Shown piece after piece: positions 54,112 through 64,000 of a DNA stretch of 64,000 nucleotides. Origin of the DNA: Chelydra serpentina (lineage: Eukaryota; Chordata; Testudines; Chelydridae); contig JBAIAC010000156.1 in NCBI GenBank assembly GCA_037349315.1, forward strand, positions 1,116,001 through 1,180,000. Reading direction: 5' to 3'. The translations under genes and the position numbers were made by a program. Below the pieces are notes generated by a model, which worked only from the letters and a program-made list of their open reading frames with translations, searched no databases and was not told where the DNA came from. Position 1 is the stretch's first letter, and each line of letters begins with the position of its first letter.

Positions 54112-54297
54112 CAGTGGCGTAGCCAGGTTTAGAGCACAGGGGGAGCGGAGCTAAAAAAAAAGGCGACGGGAGCAAAAAAAAAAAAGCTCCGCTCTGGCTG
54201 CAGCATAGGAGCAAAAGGTGTCGTAGCACAAAAAAGGCGCCGCTTCTGCTCAGTGGGGGAGCGGCCGCTCCCCCTGCTCCCCCCGGCTACGCTACTG
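54112..54297. mobile_element. 186-bp hAT MITE with perfect 8-bp target duplication
   Basis: Ends CAGTGGCGTAGCC and GGCTACGCTACTG; exact CGGTGGGT at 54104-54111 and 54298-54305. Interior has A runs and CGGAGC/GCTCCG hairpins. No coding frame. Recent by its intact flanks. Confidence 0.93.
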
Positions 54298-57129
54298 CGG
54301 TGGGTCACAGCGTGGGGATCATTGCGCCATGACACGGGGTCCAGGGAATGCCCCGAAATAGTTTAAGTCCTTCCTGGAGGGATGCAGCTGACGAGCAGGG
54401 GTGGGGAACCGCCGCTCGGCCACTGGGCCCCTCCCTGGTGGAGTCCCACAGAAATCCATGGTCCCGCGGGTGCTTTTCAACAGCACCCGGCGAGCCCGGT
54501 TAGACAACATGGACTGAAGTACCAGCAAGACGCAGATGTTGCCTCTCCATCACCATGCACCCGCACGTGGCCCAGGGACGAGGTGAGCGCATGGCCGAAG
54601 AGAAGCTGGACCCGAGCCACACAGCGGTGATGCTGGAGGACGGGGGGAAGCCCGCAGAGGAGTGTGCAGCCGGCTGGCTAGGGGACTCCATCCCGTCCCG
54701 CTGGACAAAGACCTGGCCTCAGTGACTCAGGCCTTCGTCACTGAACTGCGGCCGTGCGATAGACCTGGCATGAAGCCTCCGGTGCCTGGGAAACTCCGGC
54801 TCGTCCAGTCCGCCTCCTCGGCAAGCGAGCACATCACCTCGCCCGCGGCTCTCAGCGCCAGCTCCCATGGAATAGAGAGGCCACGTTCCAGGGCTCGGTC
54901 TTTCTCTTCCAGCTTCTTGCTGGCCTGGACCCAGCCTAAAGCTCCGGGACGGGGCCAGTGGCCAACGTTGCTGCTGCTCAGGCCCCAAGGAACCATCCAC
55001 GGTCAGGGTAAAGCTGGTCTGTGCAGGAGACAGAGCCTCCTTGTCCCAGCTGGTGGAACTACCTGCCACAAGAACTAGGGGGCCATTCCCAAACCTGCCC
55101 CCCATCTCTTCCAAGCACCCGACACGCTTCTCTGATCGGCCGTCTCCAGTGCAAACGCAGGGCGGGGCGGGCGTATACAACAGACCCCAGATAGGGCTTC
55201 ACGGGAGAGACAGCCTGGCTGATCGGTGCCTGGCTTAGCCCAGCCCGACCCCAGTTACTGGTCCACTCCTCGCTGCTGCTGCAGGCACACGCCCGGGGAT
55301 CTCAGTGCGGCACTATGCTCGGGTCCTTGTGGGAGAACTTGTCTGCCCTTGCGGGCGCGTGGGGGGAAGGAGGGGAAGGCGTTGGAGGACTACAGTGGTT
55401 TTCACCTGCATCCACACTGCAAAGTGCACCTGGCACCCGGCTCTAACCCGCCGGGCCAGCTGGGCGGGGCTTGTGTGTGGATGGACACGGAAGGGGGATG
55501 GGGGGCCATGCTAGCTCTGCAGTGAAGACCTGCCCTTCACCTGGGAACTCGCCCTGCGCTTTGATTCCCTTTGGGGAGCGTGCTCAGAGCCCCGCGGGGG
55601 TGGGGAGACCTCAGAGCTCCGGGGTTTCTGAAAGGGCAGCTACAGTCAGAGCAGGTGGTTTCCAGCTAGCACAAGGCTCCCGAGCCACAGAGGCGCCGCA
55701 GAGAGAGGAGATGGGTCCCTGCAGCCCAGGCTCAGCCTCGCTAAGGTCAGACCGCGCGAGGAGAGCGGGACTCTGCACCCAGCCCCTGACTCCCTAGTAG
55801 TGGCGCTGGTGGGACTTACCCCAGGGTTAAACTTGGCCCTGTTGCAACTCCATTAGCATCCTGTATTGGGGCTGCTCGTAGCCCACTGGCCGTCCCAGTG
55901 GGGCAGCTGGAGGCCCTGAGGGCTCGATTCTTGGTGAGGCTAAGGGCCTTTTAGGCTGCTCTGGGAGTGTGCAGCCCCCCCCCCCGAGCATCCCCTCCAC
56001 CCATGTGGGGGCCTCCCCACCTGGTGGATCTGGTGGAAGGGGCAGGCTCTGCTCCCACAGGGCGTGGAGCAGTGGCACGGCTAGAGTGCACCGCGCTGCA
56101 GCTGTTCTTTGCTTCTCAGGGGCCACTGAGTTGGAGCAGCCCCAAGGCTGCTCTAACTTGGACCAGAAGCTGGGCAGGGCCCAGAATATGGGGAGCACAA
56201 AGGTAGTTTAAAGGTGCCCCCACCATTCCTACCCAAGGCAGGGGAACGGGGAAGTGAGGATCCAGGGCGAGGGGTGGGGTCTACGCCGGTGTAACTGACA
56301 GCAATGATGTAATGGACACCGACGAGCCGCCGGCTCAGACTCTGTCGGGATTCACTTGCCGCTAAGTGTGCGCTCCAGACAGCCCAGCACCGACTGGGTA
56401 GGTCTGATATGGGACATCCCCAGCCCAGGCTGTGCAGATGCAGTTGGAGGAAAACGCCTGCCCTGTTGCGCTCATTGGTTGCTCTCTGCGGTAGCCAGTT
56501 TCCCCAGCGGGGGGTCGGGGGAGGATGAAGCCGTTCTGATGGCTCTGCAGAGCTTCCTGTTTCCGGCCCAGCCCTCCCCAGTCATAAAGAGATGTGGCTG
56601 GCGGAAGGGAGCACGGCCCCTTGGTGGATCTTGAACCACCCAGCCGGGCAGCGCCAGTCCCGGTGCAGCCTCACCAGCCCCCCACCCATGCAGCCTCACT
56701 CTGTCAGCCCCCAGGCGACGTTGCCAGCACCAGCATAGCATTGCCAGTCCCCATGCAGCGTGGCTGGCCTGGCTGTGACGTTACCACGCCCCACGCGACG
56801 TCGCCAGCCCCACGTCTTCCAAAAAAAATACAGTGCCGCCCCATCAAAAAATAAATAAAAAAATCATGAGATCGGCTTTAAAATCGTGAGATTTTAAATC
56901 ATAAAAAACGTGGGGGTTCTCTCTATTTGCCATTTAGTGTTTGCACCCTTTAGGCGTCACAGTTTCAAGCTTCAGATTGTGAGGTCTTTGCAGGCAGGGG
57001 CTGTGTTTTTGTTCCATGTATGTACAGCGCCCAGCACAATGGTGACCTGGGTGATAGCTATGTAAGGTACTTAGCTGGCCCCCATCACTGTCGGGTCTGA
57101 GCACCTCCCAGTCTCTAATGTATTGATCC

Positions 57130-57290
57130 CAACATCTCATGAGACAGGGCAGTGCTATTATCCTGATGCTACAGATGGGGAAACTGAGGTGCAAAGAGAT
57201 TGAGTGACTTGCCCCCGGTCACCCAGGGAGTCTGGAGCGGAGCTAGGAATTGACCCTGGGTCTCCCAAATCATACACTAACGCCTTTACC
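57130..57290 (-). mobile_element. MIR-like SINE, antisense
   Basis: ATGCTACAGATGGGGAAACT, AGAGATTGAGTGACTTGCCC and the inverted tail. Confidence 0.75.
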
Positions 57291-58244
57291 CCTGGATGAT
57301 CCTTCCTGTCTGGGATACACCTCTGGTGTTTACTGAATTATGGTTTGCTCCTTCTCCCCTGGAACTATCCCGCAGCCATGAACTTTCCCAGGCTACAATC
57401 CCTCTTGGCTCCTCTGTCCATGAGTGCTCTGTTGTGTTCGGTGGAGTCAAAAGAGAGATGAGTTTTGACCCGCTGGGCTCGATTCTTGCCTATGCTAAGA
57501 TCTTTCTGATTGCTCTGGCCCCTGAGAATCCTTCCAATGCAGGGAGCCTCCAGCCCCTGGTGTAGGAAGTGGATTGGACTGTGTGCTGCACTGTAGCTAT
57601 TCCTACTCTCCAGGGCCCACGGGGGTCAGATTGGGAGCATGGCTGGGGTACACTGAAGCCCATAGGGGGTGGATGAGGGGTACGGCTGGCGGGCACTGCT
57701 CTGTGGCTATTCTCTGTTCCCCTTGGGCCCATAGAGGGCAGAGCATGAGTTAGAGCAGCCCAGAGGTTGCTCTTACTGATGCCAGGCACCAAGCAGGGCT
57801 CTGCACAGCCCCAGTATCCAGGGAATGCCAGGGGGTACATAAAGCCACTTAACCATCCCCACCCTGGGCATTCCCCAAGCTGCAACGCTGGTTTCCATCG
57901 CCCCAGGGCTGGCAGTGGCATCTCGTTGCTCCGCTGATTTGGGCCCGCTTACACTGAGTTCAGGTCTGGATTCTTTGGCCTGGTCTAGCACCAGGGCCCC
58001 AGGCGCCCCCCCCAGAGCTGGGCGCATTCCGATCCGCAGGTCTGGGTCTGCCGTGCCCCCTCCCACAGTCTCTCTTTCTCTTCCGAACTCGGGGTCCTTG
58101 AAATTTAGCAAGGCGACGAAAGCGACACCGGGGAGTCGGGGGCATATTTGCGGCTGGTGAGCTCAGCTTGCGGCGGGCTCTGTGGGCTTAGCTGACCGGG
58201 CTGTGAAGGAGCGAGTGGACACGGCGTGTGACGCTTCCAGTTAC

Positions 58245-58440
58245 TGTAAAATGGGGTGGGGGGAGGAGGGGGGAAGGAGGAAGTTTAGAGGAGAGGAGGC
58301 AGGCAGGGGAAGGGGGAGGAGAAGGGGTGAGGAAAAGGAAGCAGGGGGAGGGGAGGGCATACTGGGGGAGGGGCAGGGGAGAGGAAGAGGAAGGAGTGGG
58401 GGAGGGAATCCAGGGGTGGAGGAGAGAACACAAGTGATTT
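58245..58440. repeat. GA-rich low-complexity sequence
   Basis: Purine-only stretches of GGGGAGGA and GGAAGGAGG type, nearly without pyrimidines. ORFs on either strand are compositional artefacts. Confidence 0.95.
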
Positions 58441-58682
58441 GAAAGAGCTGTAGTTGTTCAGCTCCTGTGGACCCTCCCTTCCCCCCTCCCCCACCCCCGT
58501 CGCCGGGGTGGGGGTGGGGCTGCAGCCCTGTGAGAGACGGGGTGGAGCTAGGCCGTGCTTCTTGGCCCGAGACCCTCCCCAAATGTGAGCGCCCGCAAAC
58601 CTCCTGGGTGTTTAAAATCAGAATTCCCCGATAGGCCAGGCCCCTTCTACAATCCAGAGCTGGTGGCGCATCCTCCCCAAAG

Positions 58683-59206
58683 AGTCATAGATTCATAGAT
58701 TCTAGGGCTGGAAGGGACCTCGAGAGGTCATCGAGTCCAGCCCCCTGCTCTCATGGCAGGACCAATTACTGTCTGGACCATCCCTGATAGACATTTATCT
58801 AACCTACTCTTAAATATCTCCAGAGATGGAGATTCCACAACTCCCTGGGCAGTTTATTCCAGTGTTTAACCACCCTGACAGTTAGGAACTTTTTCCTAAT
58901 GTCCAACCTAAACCTCCCTTGCTGCAGTTTAAGCCCATTGCTTCTTGTTCTATCCTCAGATGCTAAGATGAAGTTTTCTCCCTCCTCCTTATGACACCCT
59001 TTTAGATACCTGAAGACCGCTATCATGTCCCCTCTCAGTCTTCTCTTTTCCAAACTAAACAAACCCAATTCCTTCAACCTTCCTTCATAGGTCATGTTCT
59101 CTAGACCCTTAATCATTCTTGCTGCTCTTCTCTGGACCCTCTCCAATTTCTCCACATCTTTCTTGAAGTGCGGTGCCCAGAACTGGACACAATACTCCAG
59201 TTGAGC
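58683..59206 (-). mobile_element. CR1 LINE 3' end, truncated
   Basis: The minus strand reads [36 protein letters not shown] and so on up to the CR1 tail, closely matching the C-terminal part of 36838-38790 but with short deletions. Its truncated 5' end abuts the next element exactly. Confidence 0.93.
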
Positions 59207-59345
59207 TACCCACTTCTTCGGATCATGGTATTTCGTGGTATTCACCCCCGAAAGCTTCTGCTCCAATACGTCTGTTAGTCTATAAGGTGCCACAGGACTC
59301 TTTGTCGCTTCTACAGATCCAGACTAACATGGCTACCCTTCGGAT
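59207..59345 (+). mobile_element. Penelope-like element remnant
   Basis: CCCCGAAAGCTTCTGCTCCA, TCTGTTAGTCTATAAGGTGC and CAGATCCAGACTAACATGGC are the widespread reptile Penelope-like end. Near its start, CCCACTTCTTCGGAT is the inverted CGAAGAAGTGGG, with a GTGGTATTCACCCC hairpin and CGAAAGC, part of a degraded hammerhead-type fold. Family assignment is from memory. Confidence 0.6.
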
Positions 59346-59430
59346 ACTTGACACTGACAAGGGGGATTATGCTACAATTTTGGAAGCTAAGCATGACCAG
59401 ATCTGGTTGGTCCTTGGATGAGAGACTAGG
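59346..59430 (+). repeat. 5S rRNA-like fragment
   Basis: GAAGCTAAGCATGACCAGAT, GGTTGGTCCTTGGATGAGAG, comparable with the 5S internal promoter. Directly joined to the Penelope-like end. Probably a SINE3-type piece, not a 5S gene. Confidence 0.55.
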
Positions 59431-61194
59431 TGGAGGTACATTCAAATATTTCCTCCCTGGTAGCCTCTTCAGCAGCAACACACAACCAGGGCTTCTCAAT
59501 GTTTGTCCCTTTCCTCATCTGAACAACCCCAAAACATAAACTTCAACCTAAGCTTTCTCTTGAGGTTGACTGTTTCTTTTTATAAAACCTCCTCAGTTCC
59601 TCACCTTAATTCTCTCTGGGATGCACATGCCTTTTCATACTCCCGGGTTGGAATTCATGGGACCCATCTGGTCTGGCAGCAAGAGTGAGTCAGCAGAAAT
59701 AGTGCTGCATTTCTGAACATGAGCTGCGAGGGTGGTACAAAGGTTCATGAAATAGTCTGTGCAGGGACGTGGCATTGGGGTGAGTCAGCAAAAGTAGCCC
59801 TGCATCTCTGCAAAGGGTCTTGGTACTTGGCAGCAGGACATTCAAACCCTTCAATACTCCTGAGCTGGTAATAAAAGGACCCACCTGTTCTGGCTGCCAG
59901 GGTGAATCAGGATAAATAGCTCTACCTCTCCACACAGGGTTCCAAACCTTGACGCCCCTGGGCTGTCCATCTTTCCTTGTGTGCTTTGAAACGTAAGGCT
60001 TGTTTTTCCCCCTCTAACAATGCCATACACACATACACGATTTGTTATGCAAACCTTAATCCTGGACCATTTGCTTAGAACGTCAAAAAGGCTATTTTAT
60101 GAATCTGTACTGCCAGGATCATTTCTGGAGGCTTTTGTGTCTTTGGGGTAAAGGCCATTCAAGGAGCAGCCATAGCAGTGGGGCTGATGTGATGAACCAC
60201 GGCAGCTGGATAGCTGCAAAGACAGTCCCCCAGTAGATCTTCTCTCCTGATCTGCCGACCCTGCCGGCTTCCTGCCTGGGCTGCAGGGAGGATGGATGGA
60301 GACCCGATCAAAATTCCCAGCCGAGTCTCATGGCAGCCGTGTTGAGGCTTTAAAAAGCCTGTAGCATTCATGGCTGATATGTAAGATCTGTCCAAGTATG
60401 TGTCATAGGTCCCATTCTGCAACAGCCAGCGTGTGACCCTCCGCCTCAGTGAGGATGAACAGCACAAGCAGGTGTTTGGAGCAGTGGTTGGCTGTGATGG
60501 TCTGGAATCTTTATATCTAGGTCTCCAATTCACTGGCAGAGGGCTAGGGAATGAAATTCATCCCCATAGATTTTCAGATGAGGAGGGCCCATTAGATCAT
60601 CTCGTCTGCTCTCCTGCATAACCCCAGGCCATCCACTGGTGACCGTTGTTGAGCTCCTAGTCAAACTGGAGCCAGATTTCCAAAGATCTGGGCTCCCACT
60701 TAGGCACCGGAAGAGGTGGCCAGGTTTTCTGCAGAGCTCAGCTCAAATCTCCTCTGCATCTCGGAGGATGAGCGCCCAGGCCATGTGTTCTGCCTTCTGC
60801 TCTTTACACAAAACAGACTGGGAAGGAACCGTCTGGGCATAACCAAATAACCTATTGTGTTCACTGCATATATACAAACACTCAAGGCTCAGCTCTGGCC
60901 ACACCACTTGCTCTGGCTGGTTTCTGGTGGCTTCTAAAACACGGAACATAGTGCACCATCAGAGGGCTCCCTCGGTATTTAAAGGGATACCACCCTATTC
61001 CTGTACACCACAGGAAAGTGGGCTTCTTCTGTCAAACTTTTGAAGGGGACAGCAATGCAAGGTTAAGGATGACCCCCAAGATTATAAGATGGGAAAGCAG
61101 GTTCATGAAGCTATTATGGGTATTACAGTAACATCTAGAGATGCTGACCGAGATCAGGGCTTCCTTGTGGGGGTGTTGTACACACATGAGGCAG

Positions 61195-61360
61195 CACCTG
61201 CCCCAAAGGGTTTATAGTCTAATGGTAGGAGGGGAAACTGAGGCATGGCACGGAGAAGCGATTTGCCCAGTATCACTTAGTAAACTAGTGGAAGAGCTGG
61301 GAATGGAATGCATGTTTACTAAGTCCTGGCTGGGTGCCCTATCCGCTAGCCCAGACTGCC
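61195..61360 (-). mobile_element. MIR-like SINE, antisense
   Basis: GAGGGGAAACTGAGGCATGG, GAAGCGATTTGCCCAGTATC and ATCCGCTAGCCCAGACTGCC. Confidence 0.7.
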
Positions 61361-61719
61361 ACTCGAGGTAAGACGGAGCCAGCTTGCTGACAGGGCCGGG
61401 GTGGGAGCGAAAGTTGGCAGGAAGGGGACAATTGTGGTTAAAGTGTGAAACGGCCTAACCGCCATGGGAGAGGGCGTGGCCTGGAGAGGGAGACAAGAGA
61501 CAGGATGCCCAGGGGCAGGGCTGGCGCGACACATGTTGTTTAGGGGTTGGGGACACCAGGATAGTGGAGCAGATGATCCAGGAGGTTGCAGTGCCAAAGA
61601 CTGAGGTCAAGTTGGAGGGATTTGAGGTTGGCAAATGGAAGAGGATATGTCCCTTTGCCACTGTCCATTCTGCAAGTGATGGTGCCCTGTTCTGCATGAT
61701 GGTGTCCATGTGGGAAGGT

Positions 61720-62350
61720 TCAGGGTAGAACTGTGTAGGAATTTTCAGTTAAACTTTTTGTTTGGTCGGAAAATGCCAATCAGTCGTGACTTTCCATGGG
61801 AAAGGGTCAATCCTGACAAATTTCTCGGCTGGAAAAAATATCGGGGGGGGGGGGGGGGGGGGCTGGTTTGCAATTCGCAAAATGCTTCGAAATGGAAAAT
61901 TCCATTTTTTCCGGCTCAAAATGAATTTTGGTTTCAAAATTTAAGATGATTCCAGTTTAAAAAAATTAAACAGAAATGAAACATTTTGAAATCATCACAA
62001 GGAACTGTTTCAATTGCCCTGAATGGAATTTTATATTCGGATTTTTCAGGAACTTTTGGATGAGACTTTTTTTGTCAAAATGCCAATCCCATGAAAGTTT
62101 TTGCGGGAAAGGGTCGGCTTCGACAAATTCCTTGGCTCGACAAAATGTTTGAAAAATGTTGTTTACATTCTCCAGACGCTTCATTTTGACATTTTCTAGA
62201 TGGTTCTGGTTTCCTGGCTCAAAAACGCCTTTTTGTTTTGAAATTTACAAGATGGTGGAAGTTGAAATGAAACATTTTGATCCGCCCAAGAGAGAAAAAA
62301 TTTGGAAATTCATTCCTTAACATTTCCAAGATTTTTGACTTTTCACCCAA
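61720..62350. mobile_element. AT-rich repeat element with internal duplications
   Basis: Two halves share AAATGCCAATC, GGGAAAGGGTC, GACAAATTTCTCGGCT or GACAAATTCCTTGGCT and AAAATTTAAGATG-like stretches. A poly-G run lies at 61840-61861. Similar sequence flanks the element at 16690. Likely a non-autonomous DNA element; family unknown. Confidence 0.55.
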
Positions 62351-62403
62351 TTCAGGACATGCACATTGTTTGGAATCTCAATTTCTTCCCCCACAAGATG
62401 GGA

Positions 62404-62583
62404 AAATCATAGAATCTCAGGGTTGGAAGGGACCTTAGATGGTCATCTAATCCAACCCCCTGCTCAAAGCAGGACCAATCTGCAATTTTTGCCCCAGCTC
62501 CCTAAACAGTCCCCTGAAGGATTGAACTCACAACCTGGGATTTAAGGTAGGCCAATGCTCAAACCACTGAGCTATCCCTCCCC
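62404..62583 (-). mobile_element. Turtle tRNA/CR1-tailed SINE, antisense
   Basis: AAATCATAGAATCTCAGGGT at the tail and CCACTGAGCTATCCCTCCCC at the head; a short insertion (AAGGT) near the anticodon-like region. Confidence 0.93.
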
Positions 62584-63439
62584 TCTGTAGCCAAGAAAAC
62601 CTGTATCCAGCCTAGCTTTGGTTCTGCAGCCTTCAGATCCCCTGGGAGAGTTGGTAGCTTTGACCGGCTACGATGAAGGTCCAAAGCTTAGCTGCTTCAG
62701 CAGCACCACGTGGGTGTTGCATTCAGAGCATGTGCAGGCCAGGAGTCTAAGCCATCTCTTCTGGGAGCAACTAGCAGACACAAATCTCAGGCCAGTTCTG
62801 GATGTCTCACGGGGTTGCATCTAACCACTGAGACCTCACAGTGCTTTGGCGACACATCTCAGTCTATTTCAGTCTGTTTCAGTGGTGGTGAATAAAACAG
62901 GGCTCAGACTTGGGCCTTATCTGTGGTGGGATTTTAAGCCACCGGTGTAGCTACACTGGTGCAGCATAGAGGGGCCTTAAAGCGGGTGGAAACAGCCCCC
63001 TGAGAATCTCCCCACAGAGGGGATCAGTGTGGAACTTGTAAGAGCCCTACAGCTACTGTGTTCCCAGCCTCACGGACAGAACATACTGCGCTACAGCTAA
63101 TTTCAGCTTCCTAGTGAAGCAGAGGAAGAGTTAGAGCAGCCTTGAGGCTGCTCTAAATGACCCCAGTGGCCAGGCAGGGTCTCAGAATGCAGGGACTGGG
63201 AAGGGGTTGATAGCCCCCCTAGCCTTTTCGCTGCCCCCAGGCAGTCCCCGAGGCACAGCTTCTGTAATGTATTTAGGCACCTAACTCCTATTGATTTCAG
63301 TGGAAGTTAGGAGTTCAAATACCTCTGATGGTCTGGGCCCAAGTCTCTGGGAATGAGGATGTTTCTCCTAGAAGATCTGCTCTAGGAATTACTTGGGGGA
63401 AGTTTTATGGCCTGTTTTATACAGGAGGTCAGATAAATT

Positions 63440-63571
63440 CTTCCATCGACCTAGTGTTGTCTACACTAGGGGTTAGGTCGGCTTAACTACGCTGTTCGGG
63501 GGTGTGTGTGATTTTTCACACCCCTGCGCTACGTAGCTGGGTCGACCTAAGTATTTAGTGTAGACCAGGCC
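63440..63571. mobile_element. Short Harbinger-like MITE copy
   Basis: GTTGTCTACACTAGGGGTTA at one end and TTAGTGTAGACCAGGCC at the other; interior GATTTTTCACACCCCTGCGC and ACTACGCTG paired with TACGTAGCT. Shares interior with 19261. Confidence 0.7.
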
Positions 63572-64000
63572 ATAGGCTGAGAGTTAGTGAAAATAAAGCA
63601 TCATATTTATTACACTAAGAATAAATCTAATCCAACATGGAGCTGGAAGCATTAAAGAAACAGGTTTGTGCACAGAAGCTGCTCATCTCACCCTATCTGT
63701 GTCACTCTGTCTTAAGCTGTTTCTTCATTTGCAAATATTGTGTCAGGACCTGGCTGTGTCCGATGTCACCTTCCAGCACCAACCTCTGCTGCTTGGGTGG
63801 CTGGAATGGCTTTCGGTGTCCCGCACCTTCTCTGAGGAATCTCTTCCCCCCCAGGAGCCCACCTCCTGTCTGACCCTCCGACTCCCTGTCCCCTGGGACT
63901 GCCCTGTCACCATTCCCAGATCCCCCACTCTCTCAAGATCTGCTCTCCCCATGACGAACCCCGCACAGAGGCTGCCAAGACAGGGACCTGTGTGGCTGCC

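Larger units (their letters stand above)
47099..64000 (+). other. VAV1: VAV1 intron 1 (5' 16.9 kb)
   Basis: No further exon found. Stretches without named content: 48620-48720, 49200-49980, 54310-55000 (GC-rich), 55140-57120, 57300-58240, 59460-61190 (with a weak 120-130-bp repeat of GGTGAGTCAGCA at 59680-59930) and 62590-63430. Long intron 1 agrees with the human gene. Confidence 0.75.

Noticed and set aside
58188..58582. Open frames in the GA-rich block
   Set aside because: Purine-only low-complexity DNA cannot form stops on the complementary reading; no domain or conservation visible.
63637..63873. Possible VAV1 exon 2
   Set aside because: The frame does not contain the FLCLKNIRTF-like sequence expected after MSQ and has no matching acceptor phase.

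Overview
The window is vertebrate nuclear DNA. It is most likely from a turtle and probably a cryptodire. The repeats decide this: seven copies of a tRNA-headed SINE with a CR1-type tail, several CR1 LINE fragments including one with an open reverse transcriptase frame, TAA-flanked Harbinger-like MITEs, hAT-like MITEs with 8-bp target duplications, and many MIR-like pieces. The species assignment is inference from repeat families; the three host genes are read directly from their exons and splice sites.

Three genes lie in the order known from human 19p13.3. (1) TRIP10 (CIP4), plus strand: nine 3' coding exons between 345 and 17468 encode the end of the F-BAR domain, a cassette linker exon, the HR1 coiled coil and the SH3 domain. 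The 3'UTR runs to about 19065. Two of these exons (1506-1651 and 2428-2630) each lack one base. (2) SH2D3A (NSP1), minus strand: nine coding exons from 31300 down to 21812, all splice phases consistent, predicted 663 residues, with an N-terminal SH2 domain and a C-terminal Cdc25-like domain. A probable non-coding first exon sits in a CpG-rich block near 41041-41250. (3) VAV1, plus strand: only coding exon 1 (46895-47098, start of the calponin-homology domain). Everything from 47099 to the end is VAV1 intron 1. TRIP10 and SH2D3A converge; SH2D3A and VAV1 diverge.

All three encode signalling adaptors or GEFs: a Cdc42-binding membrane-curvature adaptor, an SH2 adaptor of the NSP family that binds Cas proteins, and a haematopoietic Rho/Rac GEF. 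There is no operon-like system here. Just upstream of the VAV1 start is a compact cluster of RUNX-, MYB- and PU.1-like motifs, as expected of a blood-cell promoter.

The rest is repeat-rich intron and intergenic DNA. The most unusual structures are two minisatellites built on CTCF-like cores (33290-33850 and 42420-42735), about ten copies of a GGTTAAC motif just inside VAV1 intron 1 (47190-47800), a 377-bp palindrome of an ACTACATCTCCCA-type repeat (9127-9503), two hAT-like elements sharing one target duplication, the second broken by a SINE (44838-45578), and a 45-bp minisatellite that creates false ORFs in several frames (53099-53475). I found no wholly new gene system.
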